Origin: Actinokineospora sp. NBRC 105648
GTDB lineage: Bacteria > Actinomycetota > Actinomycetes > Mycobacteriales > Pseudonocardiaceae
Reading direction: 5' to 3'
NCBI RefSeq assembly: GCF_030269645.1
Contig: NZ_BSTR01000050.1
Span: 1-58,813 of the forward strand
DNA: 58,813 nt
Below the pieces are notes generated by a model. It saw nothing but the letters and a program-made list of their open reading frames with translations, was not told where the DNA came from and ran no database searches. Positions 17,504 to 27,125 of the stretch are shown piece by piece. The position numbers and the translations under genes are program-made. Each line of letters opens with the position of its first letter. Position 1 is the stretch's first letter.

Positions 17504-18777
17504 GGATCACCATCGCAGGGGCCGGGATCGGCGGGCTCACCGCGGCGCTGAGCCTGCACGCCGCCGGGTTCGACGAGGTCACCGTGCTGGAGTCGGTGCC
17601 CGAGATCGCGCCGATCGGGGTGGGCCTGAACATCCTGCCCAACGCCATCCGGGAGTTCGACGAGCTCGGCGTCGCCGACCGGCTGCTCGAGGTGGCCGTG
17701 GCCACCGGCAGCCTGTCCTACTACAACCGGTTCGGCAGCCTGATCTGGAACGAGCCGCGCGGGATCGGCGCCGGGTACCGCTGGCCGCAGCTGTCCATCC
17801 ACAGAGGACGGTTGCAGCGGGTGCTGCTCGACGTGGTGCGCGAACGGCTCGGGCCGGACGCGGTGGTGGCCGACTCGCGGGTGGTCGGCTTCGAGAACCG
17901 GGCCGCGGGCGGGGTCGACGCGCACGTGCTGCGCGGCGACGGGAGCACACGGACGGTCACTACCGACCTGCTGGTGGGCGCCGACGGCATCCACTCGGCG
18001 GTCCGCGCGGCCATGCACCCGTGCGACGGTGGTCCACAGTGGAACGGGCTGCTGGTCTGGCGGGGCAGTGCCTGGGCGCCGCCGTTCCTCGACGGCCGCA
18101 CCATGGTCATCGCCGGGGACCGGGGCAGGCGCGCGGTGGTCTACCCGATGTCGGTCCCGTCGGCGCCGGGCGAGCCGGTGCTGATGAACTGGGCGGTCGC
18201 CCGCCGGGTCGAGGTCGGGACGGTCCCGGACCGGGCCGACTGGAACCGGCCCGCCGACCCGGAGCGGTTCCTGCCGCACTTCGCCGACCTGGTCTTCGAC
18301 TGGCTCGACGTGCCCGCCCTGGTCCGCTCCGCCGACCGGGCGCTGGAGTACCCGATGGTCGACCGGGACCCGCTGCCGAGCTGGACCGCGGGCCGGGTCA
18401 CCCTGCTCGGCGACGCCGCGCACGCGATGAACCCGATGGGCTCCAACGGCGGCACCCAGTCCATCGTGGACGGCCGGGTGCTGGCCAGGGCGCTGGTCGA
18501 GCACGCCGACCCCGACGACGCGCTGCTGGCCTACGAGAACGAGCGCCGACCGCCGATGACCGCGCTGCAGGAGGCCAACCGCCGGATGGGCCCCGAGGTG
18601 GTCATCGACCTGGCCGACGAGCGCGCCCCGGCGGGGTTCGCCGACGTGTGCGAGGTGTTCCCGCACGGCGAGCTGGCCCGGATCTCGGCGTCCTACGCCA
18701 CCCTGGGCTCGTTCGACCCGGACACGGTCAACAGCAGGCCGAGCAACGCCGTCCAGCGCTGGGACACCCCGGCGTGA
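17500..18777 (+). CDS. FAD-dependent aromatic hydroxylase, PhzS-like (second of two)
   Basis: 425 residues, same fold as the protein encoded at 9471. GAGIGG lies at 7-12, the DG motif at 162-163 (GADGIHSAVR), the GD motif ending at Asp305 (LLGDAAHAMNPMGSNGG). The stretch LNILPNAIREFDELGV and the later YRWPQLSIHRGRLQ are characteristic of PhzS-type hydroxylases. GTG 17500 overlaps the PrnB-like stop, so the two proteins are translationally coupled. This makes it the best candidate for acting directly on the PrnB-like product. Both paralogues share the ERAPAGFADV-type C-terminal segment. Confidence 0.88.
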   Translation: MRITIAGAGIGGLTAALSLHAAGFDEVTVLESVPEIAPIGVGLNILPNAIREFDELGVADRLLEVAVATGSLSYYNRFGSLIWNEPRGIGAGYRWPQLSIHRGRLQRVLLDVVRERLGPDAVVADSRVVGFENRAAGGVDAHVLRGDGSTRTVTTDLLVGADGIHSAVRAAMHPCDGGPQWNGLLVWRGSAWAPPFLDGRTMVIAGDRGRRAVVYPMSVPSAPGEPVLMNWAVARRVEVGTVPDRADWNRPADPERFLPHFADLVFDWLDVPALVRSADRALEYPMVDRDPLPSWTAGRVTLLGDAAHAMNPMGSNGGTQSIVDGRVLARALVEHADPDDALLAYENERRPPMTALQEANRRMGPEVVIDLADERAPAGFADVCEVFPHGELARISASYATLGSFDPDTVNSRPSNAVQRWDTPA

Positions 18778-19451
18778 CGGCGGGCGCGGTCACCGGTGGC
18801 GTCCTGCGGGTCGAGGTCTACTCCGACGTGTCCTGCCCGTGGTGCTACCTGGCCACCAGGTCCCTGCACGCGGCGGTGCGGGAGCTGGGCGAGGACCGGT
18901 TCGACGTCGTCGCGCACCCGTACCAGATCGACGGCGAGGAACCGGCGCGGCCGGTGCCGATGCTAGAGTTCCTGGCGGGCAAGTACGGCCAGGACAAGGC
19001 GCGCCGGATGAGCCAGGTGGTCACCGAGACCGGTGCGCGCCTGGGTGTCGAGTTCCGCAACGCCGAGGGATTCTCGGTCAACACGCTGCAGGCCCACCGT
19101 CTCTTGTGGATGGTCGACCGCGAGCACGGGTGGCGTGCCCGCGCGCAGGTCGAGCAGGGCTTGTTCGCCGAGTGGTTCACCCTGGCGGGCAACGTCGCCG
19201 ACCCGGCGGTGCTGCTGCGCCACGCCGTGCGCGCCGGTGTCCCCGAGGCGCGTGCCGCCGCCTTCCTCGAGTCCGATGAAGACCTCGTCGCGGTGCGGGC
19301 GCGGATCGCGGCCACCCGCACCGAGGTGGCACTGGTCCCGACCGTCGTCGTCGGCGCCACCAGGGTCGAGCAGTACCAGTCCACAGAGGACTACCGAAGC
19401 GTTCTCCAGTCCCACCTCCCCACAGCCACATCGCGAAGGACAGCACTGTGA
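18774..19451 (+). CDS. DsbA-family oxidoreductase, FrnE-like
   Basis: 225 residues. A thioredoxin-fold CPWC motif lies at 21-24 after the strand LRVEVYSDVS, and the insert is helical, as in FrnE/2-hydroxychromene-2-carboxylate isomerase relatives (GFSVNTLQAHRLLW). There is no signal peptide, so it is cytoplasmic. FrnE-like proteins recur in aromatic polyketide and other antibiotic clusters, with roles from isomerisation to redox chaperoning. GTG 18774 overlaps the preceding stop, and its own stop overlaps the next GTG. Its function in this pathway is unproven; glutathione- or mycothiol-dependent isomerisation is one option. Confidence 0.85.
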   Translation: MTAGAVTGGVLRVEVYSDVSCPWCYLATRSLHAAVRELGEDRFDVVAHPYQIDGEEPARPVPMLEFLAGKYGQDKARRMSQVVTETGARLGVEFRNAEGFSVNTLQAHRLLWMVDREHGWRARAQVEQGLFAEWFTLAGNVADPAVLLRHAVRAGVPEARAAAFLESDEDLVAVRARIAATRTEVALVPTVVVGATRVEQYQSTEDYRSVLQSHLPTATSRRTAL

Positions 19452-21082
19452 GCACTTCCCGACGCCGCTTCCTGATCGGCGCGACCGCGGGCACCGGGCT
19501 CGCGGTCGCGGGCACCGCCCTGCCCGCCATCGCCGAACCCATCGCCGGGCCCGCCGCCCAGCCCGTCACCGAGTCCGCCGCCGGTCTGGCACCGGCCCTG
19601 CGGGTCGGGCCCGGCGCGGGCCAGTACCCGGACCTGGTGCGCGGGGTCAACCTGCGCTGGGTCGGCAACCCCGACGAGGTGTGGGTCGCCCGCACCGCCG
19701 ACGACGTCGTCGCCGCGGTCGGCTCGGCCCTGCGCACCGGCAGGCGGGTGGCGGTCCGCAGCGGTGGCCACTGCTTCGAGGACTTCGCCACCGGGGACGT
19801 CCGGGTGCTCATCGACGTCTCCGGGCTCGACACCGTGGACTACGACCCGGGCAGGCGCGCGTTCGCCGTCGGCGCGGGCGCGACCCTGGGCGAGGTGTAC
19901 ACCAAGCTCTTCAAGGGTTGGGGTGTGACGATCCCCGGTGGTTCCTGCCCCACCGTCGGGGTCGGCGGGCACATCGCGGGCGGCGGCTACGGGCCGCTCA
20001 ACCGCCTGCACGGTCTGGTCGTCGACCACCTCTACGCGGTGGAGGTCGTCGTCGCGGGTCGGGACGGCCGCGCGCGCAAGGTGGTGGCCACCCGTGAGGC
20101 CGACGACCCGAACCGCGACCTGTGGTGGGCGCACACCGGTGGTGGCGGCGGCAACTTCGGCGTGGTGACGCGGTACTGGTTCCGGAGCAAGAACGCGGGC
20201 GGCTCCGACCCGACCGCGTTGCTGCCCAAGCCGCCGCGCGAACTGCTGGTGTCCACGGTGATCTGGCCGTGGGCGCGGCTCGACCAGGCCGCTTTCGTCC
20301 GCCTGGTGCGCAACTTCACCGGCTGGTTCGCCGCGAACAACGCGCCGGGTTCCCCGCTCGCCAGCGTCTACGCCCACCTCGCGACGTTCCACTCCTCGGG
20401 TGGCGCGGTCGCATTGAACGTGCAGATCGACGCTGGACTGCCCAACGCCGACCGTCAGCTCGATGCTTTCCTCGCCGCGGTGGACAACGGCGTCGGTGTG
20501 GCGCACCAGACTGTCGAGCGCTCCCGGCTGCCGTGGCTGCTGGGCACCCGCTGGTCCGGGTTCGCCGACCGGCCCACCGGCAAGCGGATCAAGGGCAAGT
20601 CCGCCATGCACCGCGGCGCGCTCAGCGAGCGCGCGGCGACGGCGCTCTACGCCAACCTGACCCGCGCCGACTACACCCACCCCGGCAGCGGCGTGCTCAT
20701 CGCGCCCTACGGCGGCGAGGTGACCGCCGCCGCACCGGGCGCCACCGCGTCGGTGCACCGCGACAGCGCGATCACCCTGCTCTACGTCAGCGAGTGGACC
20801 GACCCCGCGCAGGACGGGCTGCACATCGACTTCCAGCGCAGGCTCTACCGCGACGTCTACGCCACCACCGGCGGCGTCCCGGTGCCCGGTGCCGAGACCA
20901 GTGGCGCGTACGTGAACTACGCCGACGCCGACCTGCTCGACCCGGCCTGGAACACCAGCGGCGTGCCGTGGTCCACTTTGTACTACCGGGACGCCTACCC
21001 CCGGCTGCTGGAGACCAAGGCGCGCTGGGACCCGAACAACGTGTTCCACCACCGGATGTCGATCGGCGGTGGCCGCCGATGA
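19448..21082 (+). CDS. Tat-exported BBE-type oxidase with bicovalent FAD
   Basis: 544 residues. The N-terminus SRRRFLIG followed by a hydrophobic stretch and an AIA site is a Tat signal. The FAD-binding PCMH domain has RSGGHCFED with His108 and [11 protein letters not shown] with Cys167, the two residues that bind FAD covalently in berberine-bridge-type and oligosaccharide oxidases. The C-terminus ([20 protein letters not shown]) is the BBE domain. It should oxidise a late intermediate outside the membrane with O2. In antibiotic clusters such enzymes do final dehydrogenations or ring closures. It overlaps both neighbours by four bases (GTGA before, ATGA after). Confidence 0.92.
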   Translation: MSTSRRRFLIGATAGTGLAVAGTALPAIAEPIAGPAAQPVTESAAGLAPALRVGPGAGQYPDLVRGVNLRWVGNPDEVWVARTADDVVAAVGSALRTGRRVAVRSGGHCFEDFATGDVRVLIDVSGLDTVDYDPGRRAFAVGAGATLGEVYTKLFKGWGVTIPGGSCPTVGVGGHIAGGGYGPLNRLHGLVVDHLYAVEVVVAGRDGRARKVVATREADDPNRDLWWAHTGGGGGNFGVVTRYWFRSKNAGGSDPTALLPKPPRELLVSTVIWPWARLDQAAFVRLVRNFTGWFAANNAPGSPLASVYAHLATFHSSGGAVALNVQIDAGLPNADRQLDAFLAAVDNGVGVAHQTVERSRLPWLLGTRWSGFADRPTGKRIKGKSAMHRGALSERAATALYANLTRADYTHPGSGVLIAPYGGEVTAAAPGATASVHRDSAITLLYVSEWTDPAQDGLHIDFQRRLYRDVYATTGGVPVPGAETSGAYVNYADADLLDPAWNTSGVPWSTLYYRDAYPRLLETKARWDPNNVFHHRMSIGGGRR

Positions 21083-21885
21083 GCGTGCTCGACGGCATCC
21101 TCGACGGCGTGCGGGAGGACCTGCGCGACCGGATGGCCGAGGTCGACGTGCAGTACCTGTGCGGTCGCGCCGACGCCCGGGTCGACCGGCTCACGCCGAA
21201 CGAGACCGTCGCGGCCCTGCGCGGCGACGGGGTTCGGGTCATCGCCGAGGTCAAGCGGAGCAGCCCGGCGCTCGGGTCGCTGGCCGCGATCACCGACCCG
21301 GCCGCGCTGGCCACCCAGTACGCCGCGGGCGGTGCGGCCGCGGTCAGCGTGCTCACCGAGGCGCGGCGGTTCAGCGGCAGCCTCGACGACCTCGCCGCGG
21401 TGCGCGCCGAGGTCGCGGTCCCGTTGCTGCGCAAGGACTTCGTGGTCCACCCCTACCAGGTGATCGAGGCCGCGGCCTACGGCGCCGACCTGCTGCTGCT
21501 GATCGTGGCCGCACTGTCCCAAGAGGATTTGGAACTGCTCATGCTGGAGGCCGACCACGCCGGGCTCGCGGTACTGGTCGAGGCGCACACCGAGGTCGAG
21601 GTGGTGCGCGCGGTGGACGCGGGTGCCCGGGTGATCGGGATCAACGCCCGTGACCTGACCACGTTGGAGGTGCACCGCGAGACCTTCGCCCGACTGGTCG
21701 GACACGTGCCCGCGGGTGTGGTCACGGTGGCCGAGTCGGGGATCCGCGACGGCGACGACGTGCGCGCCTACGTCGAGGCCGGTGCCGACGCGGTGCTGGT
21801 CGGCTCCGCCCTGGTGCGCAGCGACAACCCCGCCACCGCGGTCTCCGACCTGGTGTCCGCGGGCCGACGGGAGGGAACCCGATGA
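21079..21885 (+). CDS. trpC: Indole-3-glycerol phosphate synthase
   Basis: 268 residues, a full-length TIM barrel. Visible motifs are [11 protein letters not shown] (catalytic Lys), [13 protein letters not shown] (second Lys), [13 protein letters not shown] and the phosphate-binding [11 protein letters not shown] and [11 protein letters not shown]. It converts CdRP to indole-3-glycerol phosphate. It overlaps the oxidase gene and trpB by ATGA, so the tryptophan genes are locked into the biosynthetic operon. It is most likely a pathway-dedicated copy supplying tryptophan. No trpF lies nearby; actinobacteria use PriA for that step. Confidence 0.95.
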   Translation: MSVLDGILDGVREDLRDRMAEVDVQYLCGRADARVDRLTPNETVAALRGDGVRVIAEVKRSSPALGSLAAITDPAALATQYAAGGAAAVSVLTEARRFSGSLDDLAAVRAEVAVPLLRKDFVVHPYQVIEAAAYGADLLLLIVAALSQEDLELLMLEADHAGLAVLVEAHTEVEVVRAVDAGARVIGINARDLTTLEVHRETFARLVGHVPAGVVTVAESGIRDGDDVRAYVEAGADAVLVGSALVRSDNPATAVSDLVSAGRREGTR

Positions 21886-23144
21886 CCACGACCCTGTCCA
21901 GCGGTTACCTGGAAGTGGTGACCGAGGCGTTCGCCAGCGGCCCAGCGCCCGACCGGGCCGGTCACTTCGGCCGGTTCGGCGGGCGGTTCATGCCCGAGGC
22001 GCTGATGAGCACGCTGGCCGAGCTGACCGCGGCCTACGACCACGCCCGCCAGGACGCGCTGTTCCACGCCGAGTTCGCCGAGCTGCTGGCGGGCTACGCG
22101 GGCAGGCCGAGCCTGCTCACCGACGCCACCCGGCTCTCCGCCGGGACCGGTGCCCGGCTGCTGCTCAAGCGCGAGGACCTCAACCACACTGGCTCACACA
22201 AGATCAACAACGTGCTGGGGCAGGCGTTGCTGGCCCGGCGGATGGGCAAGCGCCGGATCATCGCGGAGACCGGCGCGGGCCAGCACGGGGTGGCCACCGC
22301 CACCGCCTGCGCGCTGCTGGGCCTGGAGTGCGTGGTCTACATGGGCGCCGAGGACACCCGGCGCCAAGCGCTCAACGTGGCCAGGATGTCCGTGCTCGGC
22401 GCGACCGTGGTGCCGGTGGAGGTGGGCAGCCGCACCCTCAAGGACGCGATCAACGAGGCGCTGCGGGACTGGGTCACCAACGCCGACACCACGCACTACC
22501 TGCTCGGCACCGCCGCCGGGTCGCACCCGTTCCCGGCCATGGTCCGCGACTTCCACCGGGTCATCGGGGTGGAGGCCCGTCGCCAGGTCGGCGACCTGTG
22601 CGGCGGCCTGCCGGACGCGGTCGTGGCCTGCGTCGGCGGCGGGTCCAACGCCATCGGCGTGTTCCACCCGTTCCTCGACGACACCGGTGTCCGCCTCTAC
22701 GGCATGGAGGCGGGCGGCGCCGGGGTGCACACCGACCGGCACGCCGCGTCGATCACCGGTGGTTCGGTGGGCGTGCTGCACGGCGCGCGCACCTTCCTGC
22801 TGCAGGACGAGTTCGGGCAGACCCAGGAGAGCCACTCCATCTCGGCGGGCCTGGACTACCCGGCCGTCGGGCCGGAGCACGCCCACCTGCACGACCTGGG
22901 CCGGGTCGCCTACCAGCCGGTCACCGACGACGAGGCGATGGCGGCCTTCCGGCTGCTGAGCCGGTCCGAGGGGATCATCCCGGCGATCGAGTCGGCGCAC
23001 GCGGTCGCGGGCGCGCTGCGGCTGGCACCGGTGCTCGCCGCGGAGCTGGGGCGGGAGCCGGTGGTGCTGGTCTGCCTGTCCGGCCGCGGTGACAAGGACA
23101 TGGCGACCGCGTCGGAGTACTTCGGACTGGAGGGGGACCGATGA
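21882..23144 (+). CDS. trpB: Tryptophan synthase beta chain
   Basis: 420 residues. The PLP lysine is Lys107 in [14 protein letters not shown]; the glycine-rich phosphate site [10 protein letters not shown] and the [14 protein letters not shown] region match TrpB1. It condenses indole with serine in a complex with TrpA, whose gene follows with an ATGA overlap. Length and motifs are canonical. The run trpC-trpB-trpA at the end of the operon supplies tryptophan to the PrnB-like enzyme. Confidence 0.96.
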   Translation: MTTTLSSGYLEVVTEAFASGPAPDRAGHFGRFGGRFMPEALMSTLAELTAAYDHARQDALFHAEFAELLAGYAGRPSLLTDATRLSAGTGARLLLKREDLNHTGSHKINNVLGQALLARRMGKRRIIAETGAGQHGVATATACALLGLECVVYMGAEDTRRQALNVARMSVLGATVVPVEVGSRTLKDAINEALRDWVTNADTTHYLLGTAAGSHPFPAMVRDFHRVIGVEARRQVGDLCGGLPDAVVACVGGGSNAIGVFHPFLDDTGVRLYGMEAGGAGVHTDRHAASITGGSVGVLHGARTFLLQDEFGQTQESHSISAGLDYPAVGPEHAHLHDLGRVAYQPVTDDEAMAAFRLLSRSEGIIPAIESAHAVAGALRLAPVLAAELGREPVVLVCLSGRGDKDMATASEYFGLEGDR

Positions 23145-23968
23145 GCGTGACACTGTCTGCTGTGGACAGTCTGGACAGCGTCCTGCGGGCCGCGCGGGCC
23201 GACGGCCGGGCCGCCCTGGTCGGCTACCTGCCCGCCGGGTTCCCCTCGGCCGAGGGGGCGGTGGCCGCCGCTCGCGCCATGGTCGAGGGTGGGGTGGACG
23301 TCATCGAACTCGGCCTGCCCTATAGCGACCCGGTGATGGACGGCCCGGTCATCCAGCGCGCCGCCGCCGCGGCGCTGGCAGGCGGGGCCACCACCGAGAC
23401 GCTGTTCGACTCGGTCGCCGCGGTGGCCGAGACGGGTGTGCCGGTGCTGTGCATGACCTACTGGAACCCGGTGGAGCGCTACGGCGTCCGGCGCTTCGCC
23501 GAGCGGCTCGCCGCCGCGGGCGGGCACGGGCTGGTCACCCCGGACCTGATCCCGGAGGAGGCGGCGGGCGCGGGCTGGACCGAGGCGGCCACCGAGCACG
23601 GGCTGGCCCGGGTGCACCTGGTCGCACCGTCCTCTTCGGACAGCCGGGTCGCGCTGACGGCGGCGGCGTCGAGCGGCTTCGTCTACGCCGCCTCGATGAT
23701 GGGCGTCACGGGCACCGGCCAGGCCGCCGGTGGCGCGGCGGCCGACCTGGTCGCCCGGGTGCGGGCCACCCGCGACATCCCGGTGTGCGTGGGCATCGGT
23801 GTGTCCACTCGGGACCAGGCGGCGGCGATCGGGCGGCACGCCGACGGGGTGATCGTCGGTGCGGCGTTCGTGCGCAGGCTGCTCGAGGCCGAGACCGAGG
23901 CGGCCGGTGTCGACGCGGTCCGCGAGTTCGCCGCCGACCTCGCCGCGGGCCTGCGGTCGAGCGGCTGA
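23141..23968 (+). CDS. trpA: Tryptophan synthase alpha chain
   Basis: 275 residues. The catalytic Glu and Asp are in [16 protein letters not shown], and the phosphate-binding segment is [10 protein letters not shown] followed by [11 protein letters not shown] and [11 protein letters not shown]. It cleaves indole-3-glycerol phosphate to indole for TrpB. Last gene of the rightward operon; the stop is 36 bases from the convergent trpD stop. The canonical RTGVTG-type Arg is Met here (SMMGVTG), a small deviation. Confidence 0.94.
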   Translation: MSVTLSAVDSLDSVLRAARADGRAALVGYLPAGFPSAEGAVAAARAMVEGGVDVIELGLPYSDPVMDGPVIQRAAAAALAGGATTETLFDSVAAVAETGVPVLCMTYWNPVERYGVRRFAERLAAAGGHGLVTPDLIPEEAAGAGWTEAATEHGLARVHLVAPSSSDSRVALTAAASSGFVYAASMMGVTGTGQAAGGAAADLVARVRATRDIPVCVGIGVSTRDQAAAIGRHADGVIVGAAFVRRLLEAETEAAGVDAVREFAADLAAGLRSSG

Positions 23969-24003
23969 CGGTGGCCGCCGCGCCCTTACCGGGCTCGCCG
24001 GGG

Positions 24004-25089
24004 TCAGCCCCCGGCGAGCTTGCCGGTGACCGTCACCCAGCGGTCCAGCACGGCCGCCGCGCGCCCGTCGTCGACGGCCGCGGCGGCTCGGGCCAGCCCG
24101 TCGGCCAGGCGCTCGGCGACCGGGCGGTCGTCGGGCGCCGCGACGGCCAGACCCGCTGCGGCCGAGAGCAGCACGGCGTCGCGGACCGGGCCGCGCGCGC
24201 CGGCGAGGAATTCCCTTGTCACAGCCGCGTTGTGGGCGGGGTCGCCACCGCGGAGCGCTCCCGCGGCGGCGCGGGGGATGCCGAGTTCGCGCGGGTCGAG
24301 CACCTCGACGCGCACAGCGCCGCCCGCGTGGGTGGACCACACCCGCGAGGTGTCGCTGACGGTCAGCTCGTCGAGGCCGTCGTCGCCGCGGAAGACCAGC
24401 GCGGACACACCGCGCTCGGCGAACACACCCCCCACCAGCGGTGCCACCCGCGCGTCGGCGACCCCGACCGCGGCGGCGCTGGGGGCAGCGGGATTGGTCA
24501 ACGGGCCCAACAGGTTGAACACCGTGGGCACGCCCAACTGCTTGCGCACGGCCGAGGCGTGCCGCATCGCGGGGTGGAACACCGGGGCGAAGCAGAAGGC
24601 GATGCCCGCCTCGGCCAGCACCGGTGCCACGGTCTCGGCGGGCAGGTCGATCACCACGCCGAGCTCCTCGAGCAGGTCGGCCGACCCGCACGCCGAGGAC
24701 GAGGAACGGTTGCCGTGCTTGACGACCGCGGCCCCGGCGGCGGCGGCCACCACCGCCGACATGGTCGAGACGTTGACCGTCGAGGCCAGGTCGCCACCGG
24801 TGCCGACGATGTCGAGCACCGGCCGGTCCACCGCCACCTGGCGGGCGTGCGCGCGCATCGCCCGGACCAGCCCGGCCACCTCCGCGACCGTCTCGCCCTT
24901 GGCCCGCAGCCCCACCAGCAGCCCACCGAGCCGGGCCTCGCCCGCGCGACCCGACATCACCTCCGACATCGCCCACTCGGTGAGCTCGCCGTCGAGGTCG
25001 GCACCCCCGGTCAGCGCCGACAGGATCGTCGACCACCGGGCGCGCGTCGATTCCAGCCCTGATTCCTCGGGTGCCACCGGATTCTCCAT
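24004..25089 (-). CDS. trpD: Anthranilate phosphoribosyltransferase
   Basis: 361 residues. DIVGTGGDLASTVNVSTMSA binds PRPP, KHGNRSSSSACGSAD is the conserved anthranilate/PRPP site (a normal TrpD has KHGNRAVSS), and FNLLGPLTNPA is the family signature. It is transcribed leftward, divergent from the MocR-like gene, with an inverted-repeat operator candidate at 25148-25171 between them. The start ATG 25089 gives a normal N-terminus. It completes the anthranilate-to-tryptophan route together with the trpCBA genes on the opposite strand. Confidence 0.94.
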   Translation of the reverse strand: MENPVAPEESGLESTRARWSTILSALTGGADLDGELTEWAMSEVMSGRAGEARLGGLLVGLRAKGETVAEVAGLVRAMRAHARQVAVDRPVLDIVGTGGDLASTVNVSTMSAVVAAAAGAAVVKHGNRSSSSACGSADLLEELGVVIDLPAETVAPVLAEAGIAFCFAPVFHPAMRHASAVRKQLGVPTVFNLLGPLTNPAAPSAAAVGVADARVAPLVGGVFAERGVSALVFRGDDGLDELTVSDTSRVWSTHAGGAVRVEVLDPRELGIPRAAAGALRGGDPAHNAAVTREFLAGARGPVRDAVLLSAAAGLAVAAPDDRPVAERLADGLARAAAAVDDGRAAAVLDRWVTVTGKLAGG

Positions 25090-25147
25090 TCCCCGCAGTT
25101 GGACCCAGATTCGCAGCCACGTCGGGTGTGGGCCAAGTCCACTCCGG

Positions 25148-25171
25148 GGGAAATGCAGCAGACCATTTCCC
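25148..25171. promoter_or_regulatory. Operator candidate: GGGAAATG-N8-CATTTCCC
   Basis: Perfect 8-bp inverted repeat with an 8-base spacer in the divergent trpD/MocR-like promoter region. The same sequence, with a 9-base spacer and almost identical spacer bases (GCAGAC versus GGCCAGAC), lies upstream of trpE. The MocR-like protein encoded next to it is the natural candidate to bind both. Confidence 0.7.
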
Positions 25172-25223
25172 GCGGTGCGCGGACGGCGCCGCGACCTTAT
25201 TAGCCGAAAGGGGAGAACAACGG

Positions 25224-26630
25224 ATGTCCGCCATGCTGCCGCTGGTCGTCGACCGGGAGTCGCCGCGCCCGATGACCGTGCAGATCCAGACCGCGATCCG
25301 CGACCGCGTCCTCGACGGCACCCTGCACCCGGGCTCCCGGCTGCCCTCGAGCAGGCACCTGGCCCTCGACCTCGGCGTCTCGCGCAGCGTGGTGGTGCAG
25401 GCCTACGAGCAGATGATCGCCGAGGGCTACCTGCGCGCCGAGCAGGGCTCGGGCACCCGGGTGGCCACCCACCTGCCCAGCCGCGGAGCCGCGGACGACC
25501 CGCGACCGGCCGCACCGCCGCAGGCCGTCCGGTTCGACCTGCGCGCCGCGGCCACCGGCATGGCGCTGTTCCCCCGGCGGGAGTGGTTGCTGGCCTACCA
25601 GAACGCGGTCCGCTCGGTGCACCACAGCCCGATGGCCCGACCCGCGCCCCTGGGCGTCGGCGACCTGCGCGTCGCACTCGCCTCTTACCTCGGCCGAGTC
25701 CGGGGCGTACGCGCGGGCGGCGCGGACGTCGTGGTCTCCGGGGGCACCGCGCACACCCTCGGTACGGTCTGCGCCGCCCTGCGCGACCTGGGAATCGATC
25801 ACCTCGCCGTGGCCAACCCCGGCGACCAACGACACGTGGTCGCCGCCGCCCGGGCAGGCGCCCGGCTCATCCCGGTACCGGTCGACGCACACGGCCTGGA
25901 CGTCGAGGCACTGGCCCGCACCGGCGCGCGGGCGGTGCTGGTCAACCCGGTCGCCCAAGTACCAACCGGCGCCGCGCTGTCCCCGACCCGCCGCGACGCG
26001 CTGCTGCGCTGGGCCGAGTCGGTGGACGGCTGGGTGATAGAGCACGACCCGGACGGACACCTGTGGCTCGGCCGGGGAAGCGGTCCCCTGGCCCTGCAAC
26101 GACTCGCACCGGACCGCGTGGTCTACGCGGGCTCGACCAGCGGCATGCTCGGCCCCTGCCTGCGACTGGGCTGGTTCGTGGCCCCGCCACGACTGCGCGC
26201 GGCAATCGAGCGCGCGCCCGCGGGCGGCTTCGCGGAGCCGGATTCCCTCACGCAGCTGGCATTCGCCGAGTTCGTGGATCGCGGCTTGCTGGACCAGCAC
26301 GTCCGCCAACTGCGGGGAACCCACCGGGCTCGTCGAGCGGCACTGCGCGCTGCTGTCGCGGTGCACCTGCCCGGGTCGGTGGTGCTGGGGGTGGAGGTTG
26401 GGACGCACGCTTATGTGCCGTTGTTACCTGGAACGGACGATGTCCGGTTGGCGGCGTTGGCCCGGGCGCGATCGGTGCTGGTGGATACGGGAAGGCAGTA
26501 CCACCTTGACCGTGGCCGGGCGGAGCCTGCGCTGGTGATCGGGTACGGGGCGGTTGAGCACAGCAGGCTGGCCGAGGCTGTCGCGATCCTGGGTGGGTTG
26601 CGGGAGAGTCGGTTGGCCTCTGCTGGGTGA
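25224..26630 (+). CDS. MocR/PdxR-type regulator with degenerate aminotransferase domain
   Basis: 468 residues. An N-terminal GntR winged helix (RPMTVQIQTAIRDRV, SRHLALDLGVSRSVVVQAYE, YLRAEQGSGTRVA) is followed by a fold-type I aminotransferase-like domain. The segment that should hold the PLP lysine (usually SK in GTFSKTLAPGLRLG) reads GSTSGMLGPCLRLGW, with Gly307 in the Lys position. The Asp/Tyr motif (usually EDDYDSEFRY) is EHDPDGHLWL. PLP can therefore not form an internal aldimine, so the domain may sense another ligand such as tryptophan or the product. ATG 25224 follows AAAGGGGAGA. Adjacent operator candidates suggest that it controls trpD, trpEG and DAHP synthase. Confidence 0.88.
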   Translation: MSAMLPLVVDRESPRPMTVQIQTAIRDRVLDGTLHPGSRLPSSRHLALDLGVSRSVVVQAYEQMIAEGYLRAEQGSGTRVATHLPSRGAADDPRPAAPPQAVRFDLRAAATGMALFPRREWLLAYQNAVRSVHHSPMARPAPLGVGDLRVALASYLGRVRGVRAGGADVVVSGGTAHTLGTVCAALRDLGIDHLAVANPGDQRHVVAAARAGARLIPVPVDAHGLDVEALARTGARAVLVNPVAQVPTGAALSPTRRDALLRWAESVDGWVIEHDPDGHLWLGRGSGPLALQRLAPDRVVYAGSTSGMLGPCLRLGWFVAPPRLRAAIERAPAGGFAEPDSLTQLAFAEFVDRGLLDQHVRQLRGTHRARRAALRAAVAVHLPGSVVLGVEVGTHAYVPLLPGTDDVRLAALARARSVLVDTGRQYHLDRGRAEPALVIGYGAVEHSRLAEAVAILGGLRESRLASAG

Positions 26631-26675
26631 GCTGCTCTTCCCGTGCTCCCGTGCTCCCGTGTGTTTTCCCCTGAA

Positions 26676-26795
26676 TCCCCTACGCCAATTGTCACGACGG
26701 GCGGGAGGCGGTTGTCAAGGCGGGAAAGATGCCTTGACAACCGCCTCCCGCCCGTGTTTTGGCTGCGTATGGAATGCAGGGGGCGGGGTGGTCTG
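26676..26795 (-). repeat. Variable-stem hairpin element, copy B
   Basis: Reverse-orientation copy. The perfect hairpin has arms at 26698-26721 and 26731-26754 with a 9-base loop. In element orientation the arm reads GGGC, then GGGAGGCGGT (specific to this copy), then TGTCAAGGC. Flanks match copies A and C, and similarity to C extends outward to a CAGACCAC segment. Confidence 0.88.
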
Positions 26796-26995
26796 GGGGT
26801 GGGTGTGTTGGGGCCTGCTGCGGTTGGGGTGGGGGGCGGGGGAGTTGAGGCCATCGCAGGTCCGGCCGGTAATGGTCGGCCGAGGAGGTTGACTGGCACT
26901 GCTGGAGGTCGTTGGAATGCCTGAACACGCTGCGCATCGGATAGTCGTTCGCTGTTCTCGCCAGCTCCGGCTGCCGCGGTCGCCAACCTGGCCTC

Positions 26996-27125
26996 GCCCC
27001 CAGACCACTCCCGCCCCTGCATTCCATACGCAGCCAAAACACGGGCTGTATCCCTTTGTCAAGGCATCTTTCCCGCCTTGACAAAGGGATACAGCCCGTA
27101 GTGATAATTGGCGTAGGGGATTCAG
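26996..27125 (+). repeat. Variable-stem hairpin element, copy C
   Basis: Forward copy facing copy B. The perfect hairpin has arms at 27043-27065 and 27075-27097 and a 9-base loop (ATCTTTCCC, identical to copy B). The arm reads GGGC, then TGTATCCCTT (specific to this copy), then TGTCAAGGC. The right flank GATAATTGGCGTAGGGGATT is nearly identical to copy B. Confidence 0.88.

Noticed and set aside
22910..25321. Apparent 800-codon minus-strand protein spanning trpA and trpD
   Set aside because: It runs antisense through trpA and in another frame of trpD; trpD itself explains the minus-strand coding from 25089.
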